NCBI RefSeq assembly: GCF_014193675.1
Contig: NZ_BLXZ01000007.1
Location: forward strand, 186,001 to 250,000
Direction of reading: 5' to 3'
DNA length: 64,000 nt
Source: Geomonas limicola
GTDB taxonomy: Bacteria > Desulfobacterota > Desulfuromonadia > Geobacterales > Geobacteraceae
Part shown: positions 9,689 to 17,738 of the stretch, one piece after another
How the letters are laid out: each line of letters opens with the position of its first letter
Position numbering within the stretch: the first letter of the stretch is position 1
Notes under the pieces: generated by a model
Told to the model about the DNA's origin: nothing
Seen by the model: the letters and a program-made list of their open reading frames with translations, nothing else
The model's database searches: none
Program-made: the position numbers and the translations under genes

Positions 9689-10573
9689 ATGGAGCTTCTC
9701 AACCAGATAACGCAGTTCGTGATTTCGGGGCTTGCCACGGGGGCCATCTACGCCCTGATCGGCCTGAGCTTCGCCATCATCTTCAACTCCACCGGCATCA
9801 TCAACTTTGCCCAGGGTGAGTTCGTCATGCTGGGCGGGGTCTTCACCATCTTCGCGCTCAACGTCTTGAAACTTCCCATCCTGCTCGCCATCGTTGTCGC
9901 CGTAGTGGCAACGACGGCGGTCGGGTTGGCCTTCGAGCGCCTTGCCATCCGTCCCCTGAAAAACGCTACCCCGTTGAGCCTCATCATCATCACCATCGGC
10001 GCCAGCATCCTGATCCGCGGCGTGGTGATGCTCTTGTGGGGCAAGGACACCCAGGTGTTGCCCCCTTTCTCCGGCAACACTCCGCTCGAGATTGCCGGTG
10101 CCACCTTGCTGCCGCAGCACCTCTGGATCTTCGGTGTCACGGTGCTGGTGATCGTCGGGTGCCGGATCTTCTTCCACCACACCATAAGCGGCAAGGCGAT
10201 GCGGGCCTGTTCCTTCAACCGCAAGGCCGCCAACCTGGTCGGGATCAGCGTCGGGCGCATGGTGCTCTTGTCGTTTGTCATCAGTTCCGCCCTGGGCTCC
10301 CTGGCAGGCGTCATCATCGCGCCGCTCACCATGACCGCCTATGACGTCGGCGTCATGCTGGGACTCAAGGGGTTCTGTGCGGCCATCATGGGTGGCATGG
10401 GGAGCGGTTTAGGGACGGTCCTCGGCGGGCTCATCCTGGGGACCCTGGAATCGCTGGGCGCGGGCCTTATTTCCTCCGGGTACAAGGACGCCATCGCCTT
10501 TTTGATTCTGCTGCTCATCCTGTTTCTGCGCCCCCAAGGTCTCTTCAAGAAAGGCGAGACGGAGAGGGTGTAA
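9689..10573 (+). CDS. livH: Liv-type ABC transporter permease LivH
   Basis: A 294-residue inner-membrane permease with about eight hydrophobic segments. Family motifs are GLATGAIYALIGLSFAIIFNSTGIINFAQGEFVMLG at the N-terminus (the FAQGE signature), the GKAMRACSFNRKAANLVGI coupling loop near 170, and the GLKGFCAAIMGGMGSGLGTVLGGL block. It pairs with LivM and the ATPases LivG and LivF. Confidence 0.94.
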   Translation: MELLNQITQFVISGLATGAIYALIGLSFAIIFNSTGIINFAQGEFVMLGGVFTIFALNVLKLPILLAIVVAVVATTAVGLAFERLAIRPLKNATPLSLIIITIGASILIRGVVMLLWGKDTQVLPPFSGNTPLEIAGATLLPQHLWIFGVTVLVIVGCRIFFHHTISGKAMRACSFNRKAANLVGISVGRMVLLSFVISSALGSLAGVIIAPLTMTAYDVGVMLGLKGFCAAIMGGMGSGLGTVLGGLILGTLESLGAGLISSGYKDAIAFLILLLILFLRPQGLFKKGETERV

Positions 10574-10581
10574 CAACGGCC

Positions 10582-10716
10582 GTTCCAGGTTCTTAGTACT
10601 ACGTTCCGGGTTGAACAAGGTGGAGCTCCTCAGGTGCAGTTCCATCGGCTGCTGTTAGTTAGCAAGAAACCGGGACCTGGACCGTAGTTTTCAGAAGCTA
10701 CCGTAGAACCTGGAAC
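10582..10716. repeat. Intergenic inverted repeat with GTTCCAGGTTCT arms
   Basis: GTTCCAGGTTCT (10582-10593) is repeated perfectly inverted as AGAACCTGGAAC (10705-10716), and imperfect copies (ACTACGTTCCGGGTT, ACCGGGACCTGGACCGTAG) lie between. The same 15-nt word TTCCAGGTTCTTAGT recurs at 14989-15003. The block sits in the livH-livM gap and may be a dispersed REP-like element. Confidence 0.6.
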
Positions 10717-10755
10717 ATGATACGTAGAACTGATTTTTTGGCTCTCTGGGGTTGC

Positions 10756-11709
10756 ATGAAATCCGATAAACTCAAATTCCTGATTTTCTGCCTGGTGGTC
10801 CTGGTGCTTCCTTTGCCGCTCGCCAAGGGGTACCTCACCAACGTGCTCATCTTCGTCGGGATCAACAGCATGCTCGCGCTCGGGCTCAATCTGCTGTTGG
10901 GCTACGCCGGCCAGATCTCGCTGGGCCAGGCGGCCTTCTTCGGCCTGGGCGCCTACGGCTCCGGGGTCCTCACCACCAAGTACGCGCTCGACCCCTGGCT
11001 CTCCATGGTCCTCGTGGCGCTGGTCGTTGCCGGCTTCGCCTTTGCCATCGGCTTCCCCGTGCTGCGCCTCAAAGGGCATTACCTCGCCATGGCGACCCTC
11101 GGCGTCGGCGTAATCGCCCATATCGCCTTCAACGAGACCATCGACCTGACCGGCGGTCCCTCCGGCCTCTCCGGGATTCCCAACCTTTCCATCGCGGGCT
11201 TCAGCTTCGACTCCGACCTCAAGAACTACTACCTGGTCTGGAGTTTCGCCCTGGTGGTCATCCTGCTCTGCCTCAACCTGGTCAACTCGCGCTACGGCCG
11301 CGGTCTGCGCGCCATCCACGACTCCGAGGTCGCCGCCCGGGTCATGGGAGTGAACGCCCGGCTCATGAAGGTCCAGATCTTCACCCTGTCCGCGTTCATC
11401 TCCGCCATTGCCGGCAGCCTCTACTGCCACGTGATGACCTTTATCTCCCCCACCTCGTTCGGTTTCAACATCTCGGTGGAACTGCTGACCATGGTGGTGA
11501 TCGGCGGGTTGGGAAGCGTATATGGCTCGATCCTGGGCGCGCTTCTCTTGACCCTGCTCCCCGAACTGCTGCGCACCTTCCAGGACTACGACATCGTGGT
11601 GTACGGCCTGTTGTTGGTCTGCATGACGATCTACCTTCCCGGCGGGATGGTGCGCGGCATTCCGGCACTGGTGCGGCGCCTGGTGCCGGCAAGGAGCGGC
11701 AATGCTTAG
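10756..11709 (+). CDS. livM: Liv-type ABC transporter permease LivM
   Basis: A 317-residue permease from ATG 10756, which has TGGGG 4-5 nt upstream; an in-frame ATG at 10717 lies inside the repeat arm and is less likely. Motifs include NLLLGYAGQISLGQAAFFGLGAY, the GHYLAMATLG segment, the coupling loop GRGLRAIHDSEVAARVMGVN and GGLGSVYGSILGA. It overlaps livG by 8 nt. Confidence 0.92.
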   Translation: MKSDKLKFLIFCLVVLVLPLPLAKGYLTNVLIFVGINSMLALGLNLLLGYAGQISLGQAAFFGLGAYGSGVLTTKYALDPWLSMVLVALVVAGFAFAIGFPVLRLKGHYLAMATLGVGVIAHIAFNETIDLTGGPSGLSGIPNLSIAGFSFDSDLKNYYLVWSFALVVILLCLNLVNSRYGRGLRAIHDSEVAARVMGVNARLMKVQIFTLSAFISAIAGSLYCHVMTFISPTSFGFNISVELLTMVVIGGLGSVYGSILGALLLTLLPELLRTFQDYDIVVYGLLLVCMTIYLPGGMVRGIPALVRRLVPARSGNA

Positions 11710-12454
11710 ACTCGAGGGGATCGGCAAGCGCTTCGGCGGACTTACCGCGCTGCAGGGGATCGAATTCTCGGTGACCAAGGGCTCTATCACCGGCATCATC
11801 GGTCCCAACGGCGCCGGCAAGACTACGCTCTTCAACATTGCCACCGGGATCTATCCCCCTTCCGAGGGGAAGGTGCTCCTCGAGGGGACCGACATATCGC
11901 AGTTTCCTCCCGAGCGTCGCGCACGGCTGGGGCTGGTGCGCACCTTCCAGAACATCGAACTCTTCGGCAAGATGACCGTGCTGGAGAACGTCATGGTGGG
12001 CCTGCACACCCAGAGCTCCAGCGGTCTTTTCGCCTGTTCTTTCCGCATGCCCTGGCAGATGAGCGAGGAGCGCCGGATACGCGAGAAAGCTCTCGAATGG
12101 CTGGAGTTTGCCGGGATAACCGAGCTTGCCGATGTCGAGGCGGGGACGCTTTCTTTCGGCAAGGGAAGACTTCTCGAAATCGCCCGCGCCATGGCCCTGG
12201 AGCCCAAGTTGCTCCTCATGGATGAGCCTGCGGCCGGGTTGAACAGCCGGGAGACGGCGGAACTTGCCGAACTGATAAAGCGGATCCGGGACCGCGGAGT
12301 GACCGTCGCGTTGGTGGAGCACGACATGGACCTGGTGATGGACATCTGCGACGCGCTGGTAGTGCTGAACCTGGGGACCATGCTCGCCGAGGGAACGCCG
12401 CGCGAGATCCAGGAAAACCAGGCGGTGATCACGGCTTATCTTGGCGAGGAGTAG
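11702..12454 (+). CDS. livG: Liv-type ABC transporter ATPase LivG
   Basis: A 250-residue ATP-binding subunit with Walker A GPNGAGKTT (residues ~36-44), Q-loop TFQNIELFGKMTVLENVMVG, Walker B LLLMDEPAAGLN and switch His in LVEHDMDLVM. The signature loop reads LSFGKGRLLEIARAM instead of the usual LSYGQQRR, an unusual Gln-to-Lys change. The C-terminal EGTPREIQENQAVITAYLG is typical of BCA-clade ATPases. It overlaps livM and is followed by livF after 33 bp. Confidence 0.94.
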   Translation: MLRLEGIGKRFGGLTALQGIEFSVTKGSITGIIGPNGAGKTTLFNIATGIYPPSEGKVLLEGTDISQFPPERRARLGLVRTFQNIELFGKMTVLENVMVGLHTQSSSGLFACSFRMPWQMSEERRIREKALEWLEFAGITELADVEAGTLSFGKGRLLEIARAMALEPKLLLMDEPAAGLNSRETAELAELIKRIRDRGVTVALVEHDMDLVMDICDALVVLNLGTMLAEGTPREIQENQAVITAYLGEE

Positions 12455-12487
12455 CAGGGCAGGGGAGCCACAGGAACTGACGACACT

Positions 12488-13231
12488 ATGCTGAAGATCA
12501 AGAACATCAACGCCTATTATGGCAAGGTTCACGCCCTGAAGAACGTCTCCCTGCACCTCAATCGCGGGGAGATCGTTACGCTCATCGGGGCCAACGGCGC
12601 CGGCAAAACGACCCTTTTGAACACGCTTTCCGGGATCATTCCGGCAGCCGGCGGCGAGATCCTCCTGGAAGGGAAGGGGATCGTCGGGCTGGCGGCGGAC
12701 CGTGTCGTTTCGCTCGGCCTTTCCCAGGTCCCCGAGGGGCGCCAGGTGTTCAACCCGCTCACCGTGGAAGAGAACCTCGAATTGGGCGCCTATCTGCGCT
12801 ACCGCAGCGGCGGCCAGAAAGAGGAGATAGCCGGCGACCTGGAGCGCATGTTCCAGGTGTTTCCCCGGCTCAAGGAGCGCCGGCGCCAGGCGGCCGGTAC
12901 CCTTTCCGGCGGTGAGCAGCAGATGCTGGCCATCGGGCGGGCGCTCATGGCGCGACCCAAGTTGCTCCTTTTGGACGAGCCTTCCATGGGACTCGCGCCG
13001 TTGGTCGTGCAGGATATTTTCAAGGTCATCCAGCGCTTGCGCAGCGAGGAGGGGACCACCATCCTCTTGGTCGAGCAGAACGCCCGTGCGGCCCTCAAGA
13101 TCGCCGACCGCGGCTACGTGCTGGAAACCGGCAAGGTAATACTCGAAGGAAAGGCAGCCGAACTGCTTGAAAATAAGGACGTACAGCGTGCCTACCTGGG
13201 ACGTGACAAGAAAGAGATCTGGGAAAGGTAG
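12488..13231 (+). CDS. livF: Liv-type ABC transporter ATPase LivF
   Basis: The 247-residue second ATPase of the transporter. Walker A is GANGAGKTT, the signature [19 protein letters not shown] is canonical, Walker B is [14 protein letters not shown], and the switch motif is [11 protein letters not shown]. Typical LivF features include [19 protein letters not shown]. The second paaK starts 8 bp after its stop, which ties the transporter to CoA activation of its cargo or of a product. Confidence 0.95.
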   Translation: MLKIKNINAYYGKVHALKNVSLHLNRGEIVTLIGANGAGKTTLLNTLSGIIPAAGGEILLEGKGIVGLAADRVVSLGLSQVPEGRQVFNPLTVEENLELGAYLRYRSGGQKEEIAGDLERMFQVFPRLKERRRQAAGTLSGGEQQMLAIGRALMARPKLLLLDEPSMGLAPLVVQDIFKVIQRLRSEEGTTILLVEQNARAALKIADRGYVLETGKVILEGKAAELLENKDVQRAYLGRDKKEIWER

Positions 13232-13239
13232 GAGAACCT

Positions 13240-14541
13240 ATGCAGATTTTTGATCCTGAATACGAATGCATGCCGCGCGAGGAGATCGAGCAGCTCCAGT
13301 TGGAGCGACTCCAGGCAACCTTGAATCGCGTCTATAAAAACGTCACCTGCTACCGCACCAAGTTCAAGGAACAGGGAATCGTACCGGAAGACGTTCAGTC
13401 GCTTGCCGACCTCTCCAAGCTCCCCTTTACCACCAAAGAGGATCTGCGCCTCAACTATCCCTACGGCATGTTCGCCGTGCCGCTGCGCGAGGTCGTGCGC
13501 ATCCACTCCTCGAGCGGTACCACCGGGAAACCGACCGTCGTCGGCTACACCAAGCACGACATCAAGGTCTGGTCCAACCTGGTGGCGCGCTTCATGACCG
13601 GCGCCGGGGTCAACAGCGACGACGTCGTCCAGATCGCCTTCGGCTACGGCCTTTTCACCGGCGCCTTCGGCCTGCACTACGGTTCCGAATTGATCGGCGC
13701 CTCGGTCATCCCGATGGGGGCCGGCAATACCGAAAAACAGATCATGATCATGCAGGATTACAAGACCACGGCGCTGGTCTCGACTCCCAGCTACGCGGTA
13801 ACCATCGCCGAGCGTATGGAGAAGATGGGGATCGATCCCAAAAGCCTGTCGCTCAAGGTCGGCCTGTTCGGCGGCGAGCCCTGGTCCGAGTCGATGCGCC
13901 GCGAGATCGAGAACCGTCTCGGCATCTCGGCCACCGACAACTACGGGCTTTCCGAGGTGATCGGACCGGGGGTGGCGGGGGAGTGCGGCCACAAATGCGG
14001 CATGCACATCTCGGAGGATGCCTTCATCGCCGAGATCATCGACCCTGACACCGGCGTGACCCTGCCGCCGGGGAGCGTCGGCGAACTGGTGCTGACCTCG
14101 CTTACCAAGGAAGCCTTCCCGATGGTGCGCTACCGCACCCGCGACATCACCTCGCTCGATTTTGCCCCTTGCGCCTGCGGCAGGACCACGGTCCGGATGA
14201 AGAAGACCATGGGACGCTCCGACGACATGCTCATCATCAAGGGGGTCAACGTCTATCCCTCGCAGATCGAGGACGTGCTGTTCGCGGTAGAAGGGTGCGA
14301 GCCGCACTACCAGCTGGTGGTCGACCGGCAGGGGGCCCTGGATACCTTGGAGGTGAGAATCGAGGTGACCGAGAACATCTTCTTCGACGAAATGAAGATG
14401 CAGAAGGCCTTCCTGGACAAGGTCGAGAAGAAGATAGATTCGGTGCTGGGGGTGGGAGCTGTGGTTAAGCTGGTTGAGCCGAACAGCCTGCCGCGTGCGG
14501 AAGGAAAAGCTTCCCGTGTCATTGACAAAAGAAAAATCTAG
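13240..14541 (+). CDS. paaK: Phenylacetate-CoA ligase (second copy)
   Basis: A 433-residue AMP-forming ligase, paralogous to the copy at 5452 along its whole length. It has [14 protein letters not shown] near residues 87-100, [16 protein letters not shown] near 228, [20 protein letters not shown] and the hinge [20 protein letters not shown], ending [14 protein letters not shown]. Start ATG 13240 follows AGGAG and is 8 bp after livF. Two ligases in one operon suggest two arylacetate substrates (for example phenyl- and indole- or hydroxyphenylacetate); this is inference. Confidence 0.93.
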   Translation: MQIFDPEYECMPREEIEQLQLERLQATLNRVYKNVTCYRTKFKEQGIVPEDVQSLADLSKLPFTTKEDLRLNYPYGMFAVPLREVVRIHSSSGTTGKPTVVGYTKHDIKVWSNLVARFMTGAGVNSDDVVQIAFGYGLFTGAFGLHYGSELIGASVIPMGAGNTEKQIMIMQDYKTTALVSTPSYAVTIAERMEKMGIDPKSLSLKVGLFGGEPWSESMRREIENRLGISATDNYGLSEVIGPGVAGECGHKCGMHISEDAFIAEIIDPDTGVTLPPGSVGELVLTSLTKEAFPMVRYRTRDITSLDFAPCACGRTTVRMKKTMGRSDDMLIIKGVNVYPSQIEDVLFAVEGCEPHYQLVVDRQGALDTLEVRIEVTENIFFDEMKMQKAFLDKVEKKIDSVLGVGAVVKLVEPNSLPRAEGKASRVIDKRKI

Positions 14542-14615
14542 ACTACTCTTTCTCCGCCGTACTTTGTCTCAATCGACAGGTACGTACTACTTACCTGACC
14601 ACAAGGAGGATTAGC

Positions 14616-14930
14616 ATGAAAAAGGTTCTTATCGCCACCGCAGCTATGTTGTCGCTTACTGTATTTGCCGCACCGGGTTTCGCAAAGGAAGATGCAAAGG
14701 CAGAATTCGATAAGCACTGCGGCGCTTGCCATCCCAAGGGCGGCAACATCATGAAAGCCGACAAGACCCTGAGCAAGAAGTCCCTGGCTGCACACGGTAT
14801 CAAGACCGACAAGGACATCATTGCCAAGATGCGCAACCCGGGCCCGGGGATGACCAAGTTCGACGAGAAGACCCTGCCGCAGAAAGAGGCGAAAGCCATT
14901 GCGGATTACATCCTGAAGACCTTCAAATAG
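14616..14930 (+). CDS. Periplasmic monohaem cytochrome c (class I)
   Basis: This 104-residue protein has a signal peptide (MKKVLIATAAMLSLTVFAAPGFA) and a mature part of about 81 residues. The single haem site is HCGACH (C35, C38, H39), and the likely distal ligand is M79 in RNPGPGMTKF. That is the c6/c553-like arrangement, with a C-terminal helix ending AIADYILKTF. It starts after AAGGAGG. It is 74 bp beyond paaK and may be co-transcribed or separate. It would shuttle electrons in the periplasm. Confidence 0.92.
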   Translation: MKKVLIATAAMLSLTVFAAPGFAKEDAKAEFDKHCGACHPKGGNIMKADKTLSKKSLAAHGIKTDKDIIAKMRNPGPGMTKFDEKTLPQKEAKAIADYILKTFK

Positions 14931-14950
14931 GGTAGGGGTAACTGCAGGAA

Positions 14951-15003
14951 TGAGGGATTGGGGGCTAGGGACTGGTTGAAGCACATGCTTCCAGGTTCTT
15001 AGT
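14951..15003. repeat. G-rich TAGGG-like tract plus dispersed TTCCAGGTTCTTAGT word
   Basis: After the cytochrome gene lie four G-runs in GAGGGATTGGGGGCTAGGG followed by ACTGG (14952-14975), capable in principle of G-quadruplex pairing. TTCCAGGTTCTTAGT at 14989-15003 is identical to 10583-10597. Both resemble low-complexity intergenic spacer repeats rather than coding sequence. Confidence 0.5.
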
Positions 15004-15062
15004 CCCCTTTGCTATTTCTGGTCCTGGATCGCCAGCTCGTCAAACCTTCCCACGTCCTCGCC

Positions 15063-15446
15063 TCACTTCCACTGTCTCAACTCGATCGAGAGTCCATCGA
15101 TATCGCGAATTTCAGCCCGAACGGAGTCGCCCAGGTCGATGGGGCCCCAGGTCACCGGGACCCCCTGCAATTCAAGATGTTCCAACGCCTCCGCCATGTT
15201 CTCCACCTGAAGTGCCATCATCCGGTAGCCGACGCTCCACGGTTCAGAGGTAGCACACGCAGCGGTCGGAACCCGCATCAACTCCAGCACGGTATCTCCC
15301 AGTTTCAGATAGGCGATTTCCTCCATCGGTGCATGGTTCACCGGCATGCGCTGTTTAAGGACAAAGCCGAGGACGTCGGTGTAGAAGGCGAGGGATTTAT
15401 CGAAATCGCCGGGGATTATCTCTATGTGGTCGATCCTTTTGAACAT
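15063..15446 (-). CDS. VOC (glyoxalase/bleomycin-resistance) family protein
   Basis: A 127-residue protein of the vicinal-oxygen-chelate fold, with two beta-alpha-beta-beta-beta modules: FKRIDHIEIIPGDFDKSLAFYTDVLGF at the N-terminus and MALQVENMAEALEHLELQGV in the second half. Metal-ligand candidates are His7 and the Glu in VLELMRV. The start follows AAGGAGG, which overlaps the stop of the upstream MFS gene 10 bp away, so the two are an operon. The substrate is unknown. Confidence 0.85.
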   Translation of the reverse strand: MFKRIDHIEIIPGDFDKSLAFYTDVLGFVLKQRMPVNHAPMEEIAYLKLGDTVLELMRVPTAACATSEPWSVGYRMMALQVENMAEALEHLELQGVPVTWGPIDLGDSVRAEIRDIDGLSIELRQWK

Positions 15447-15456
15447 GACAACCTCC

Positions 15457-16677
15457 TTAGTCTGGCTCGGGAGCTACATTTAGCTTGGCGGCAGCAGCGG
15501 AATTGGCAGTTTCCTGAGGCACACGCATCCACTGCGCTGTGATTAACGATACGACACCCAGGATGCTGCCCGCAACAAAGGGAATGCGGTAGTCGATCAT
15601 CCAGAAATATCCGCCAAGGGCCGGGAGAAATACCGCCGCAATGTGATTTATGGTGAAACCTACGGACATCGACGAGGCGATATCTGCAGGATCGGCAACT
15701 TTCTGGAAGTAGGTGCGAATGGAAACATCGAAATTGTAAAGGATGTTGTCGATGATGTACATGAACATCACCACGTTTTTGGAGGTGCTGAAAGCATAGA
15801 CCAGGAAGACCACGATGACACCGGTGTACTCGATGGAGGAGATGAAACGCTCACCGAAACGGTTGATCGCTTTGCCGATTACCGAGTTGAGCAGGTAGCC
15901 CACGATGTTGTTCACGACAAAGAGCAGCGTCATGTCACGAACGGAAAAGTGAAAGACCTGCACCAGGAGAAGAATGGAGAAGACGACGAAGATCTGCCGA
16001 CGAGCTCCGGAGAGAAAGGTCAAAAGGTAAAAGAGGAAGTACTTCCTGCGCAGGAACATCTTCTTCTTTTGAGGGATTACGCCGGCATGGGTGGGATTTT
16101 GGAAGAGTCCCCACAGTCCTGCAGCCAGCACGAGGCTTCCTATGACCAGGTACATCTCGCGATATTGTGCAAACGCTCCGAGTACATAGACCAGTAAACC
16201 AGCCGCCACGCTGGATAGTGCTCCGAGAGCCCGCAATCTGCCAAAGACGAGAGGGGACAACGCGGTGGAAAAGTATTGCAGGGTTAGCGACTGGTTGGTG
16301 CTCTCGTAGTAGTGAAACCCAAAGCTCATGATGATGGTCGTGCAGATGAGCCATTCGTAGCTGGGAAACAGCCCGGTGATGCCAGTGCCAAGGCCCAGCA
16401 GAGCCACCGAGAGGGCCGCAAGCTTGTGTTCGCGCACCAGGAGCAGGACAAAGACCAAAAGCAGGGTTAAAAGTCCTGGAACCTCCCGTATTGATTGAAT
16501 TATTCCGACTTTGCTGCCGTCAAGGTGAACCATTTCGGCGGCAAAGTTGTTAAAGAGGATGGTATAGCCCTGGAGGCCGATGGAGGAGGCAGCGGTAAGG
16601 ATTACCAGGAAACGGAGCATGGGGCGCTGCTCCGAGCTGATTGCCTTGGGGTCGAGTTTGCCGAGGAGTCTTTTCAT
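15457..16677 (-). CDS. Major facilitator superfamily transporter
   Basis: A 406-residue inner-membrane protein with about twelve hydrophobic segments, opening LRFLVILTAASSIGLQGYTILFNNFAAEMVHLDGSKVGIIQSIREVPGL, an MFS helix-1/helix-2 pattern. The central loop after helix 6 is basic (IPQKKKMFLRRKYF). The substrate is not evident. Its ATG (16677) overlaps by ATGA the end of an upstream open frame (see 16678-16979). It is transcribed with the VOC protein. Confidence 0.85.
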   Translation of the reverse strand: MKRLLGKLDPKAISSEQRPMLRFLVILTAASSIGLQGYTILFNNFAAEMVHLDGSKVGIIQSIREVPGLLTLLLVFVLLLVREHKLAALSVALLGLGTGITGLFPSYEWLICTTIIMSFGFHYYESTNQSLTLQYFSTALSPLVFGRLRALGALSSVAAGLLVYVLGAFAQYREMYLVIGSLVLAAGLWGLFQNPTHAGVIPQKKKMFLRRKYFLFYLLTFLSGARRQIFVVFSILLLVQVFHFSVRDMTLLFVVNNIVGYLLNSVIGKAINRFGERFISSIEYTGVIVVFLVYAFSTSKNVVMFMYIIDNILYNFDVSIRTYFQKVADPADIASSMSVGFTINHIAAVFLPALGGYFWMIDYRIPFVAGSILGVVSLITAQWMRVPQETANSAAAAKLNVAPEPD

Positions 16678-16979
16678 CTATGCACCGGAAGTTGAATCAG
16701 GTAGGGGGCTTCAAAAAATCGGATAGAGAGCGCAGGTAATTTCGCCGTGATGGGTACGTTGCGACGCGAAAGTCTGATACGACCATCTTGGGCAGTAACC
16801 AAAGCCAACACGCGTGGCACGCCCGGATGAACCACAGATACCAAGAGGGCGACATTACTCAGCTCTAGATCGAAGGTGAACCGTTGACCGCCGATAATGG
16901 CATGACAGAAACACCGTGTAAAGGGATTTGGCCGAGGTTCCGATTTTCCTGCAGCTCCCCATCCCGCTTCTTACCCGAT
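16678..16979 (-). other. Left flank of the insertion; unassigned open frame ending in an ATGA overlap with the MFS gene
   Basis: No recognisable gene. On the reverse strand a frame is open from 16970 to a TGA at 16676-16674 that overlaps the MFS ATG. It reads about 98 codons, including FTFDLELSNVALLVSVV and RIRLSRRNVPITAKLP. It lacks a good start and hits a stop (16971-16973) about 20 bp from the dif-like site. It could be the tail of a decayed gene or chance. Confidence 0.3.
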
Positions 16980-17007
16980 ACGTCCCATAAGATATATTAT
17001 GTAAAGT
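16980..17007 (+). other. Left dif-like XerCD attachment site (attL)
   Basis: The 28 bp split as an 11-nt arm ACGTCCCATAA, a 6-nt centre GATATA and an 11-nt arm TTATGTAAAGT. Against the known E. coli dif arms (GGTGCGCATAA, TTATGTTAAAT) the XerD-side arm matches 9 of 11 and the XerC-side arm 6 of 11, with CATAA and TTATG placed symmetrically about a 6-nt centre. The core AAGATATATTATGT is repeated in the same orientation at 20552-20565. Confidence 0.75.
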
Positions 17008-17419
17008 TGAACTTGACAGTTTATGCGAACCTTACTCTGTAGAGGCAATCGAATACAGGGAGGGTATCGCCTATCTTACCCTCGCTATCCCAGAAGCTCT
17101 TCTTAAACCCTTTCAGGATTTCCTTACCTCCACAATCTCAATCTCCCGCTACATCCAAACCCGTGTTCGCGTCCAAAAAGCTTTAGCCAAGGCAGAATCT
17201 CAGGACTACCAGCAATGTCTTAAGGACGATTCCAAACGCGTCCGGAATAGTGTCATCCGGACATATGACTCTTTCTTTGCAACAGGGATTACTTCTCAAC
17301 AGGCAATTCGGAAGTGCCGCGACCATCTAAACAGAGGTGGCTGCCATTACACTTGCGCCACGATTGAACTGATTGTGAGGGAAGCTGGACGTCTAAGAAA
17401 AAGTGCAAGGAGGGATTAG
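16991..17419 (+). pseudogene. 3' part of an element gene split by integration (142 codons, no start codon)
   Basis: This frame is open from the attL core to TAG at 17417 but contains no early ATG, GTG or TTG. In the excised circle it would be preceded by 20500-20553, giving an intact 160-residue protein. The restored product contains AYLTLAIPEALLKPFQDFL and ends with a basic tail (REAGRLRKSARRD). It aligns with the 144-residue product of 20069: LTLAIPE with FTMSVPE, TRVRVQKALAKAES with TQNRVKKAQARAQD, YTCATIELIV with ITCQEIEIMI. The next gene starts 2 nt after the stop. Function unknown; probably a regulatory or DNA-associated element protein. Confidence 0.75.
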
Positions 17420-17421
17420 AG

Positions 17422-17631
17422 ATGGCAACCAGAAAGAAATCATCTGTGTCGCTAGATGACATTTTCGACACATTCCATAACAACACAAATGGCGGTCGCA
17501 ACGCAGGAATAGCTCTGCTACGGGAGATGCTTTTTTACCAGAACACTGGTAAGTGGCCCTCCCACCTCAAGGGCAGGAAATGGAGACAGTTCGATGGCGG
17601 TAAAGAGTGGCAGAAAAGGAAGGTTACGTGA
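17422..17631 (+). CDS. Small basic element protein, unknown function
   Basis: A 69-residue protein starting at ATG 17422, 2 nt after the preceding stop, with AGGAGG upstream. It is rich in Lys and Arg (MATRKKSSVSLDDIF; WPSHLKGRKWRQFDGGKEW). Size, charge and position just ahead of rep suggest a nucleic-acid-binding accessory or copy-control protein, but no family is recognised. Confidence 0.6.
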   Translation: MATRKKSSVSLDDIFDTFHNNTNGGRNAGIALLREMLFYQNTGKWPSHLKGRKWRQFDGGKEWQKRKVT

Positions 17632-17738
17632 GCCCTTTGTAGCCACTGGATTCAAAAACGAAAGGGTCCCCGGCGGCAACCGGAAACCCTTTGAAAATCT
17701 ACCTCCCTCCCCTGGCCGGGAAAAGAAAGGTGCGACAC

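Noticed and set aside
8510..10180. 556-codon reverse frame across the second binding protein and livH
   Set aside because: Antisense shadow spanning two genuine genes; composition is typical of reverse-complemented GC3-biased codons.
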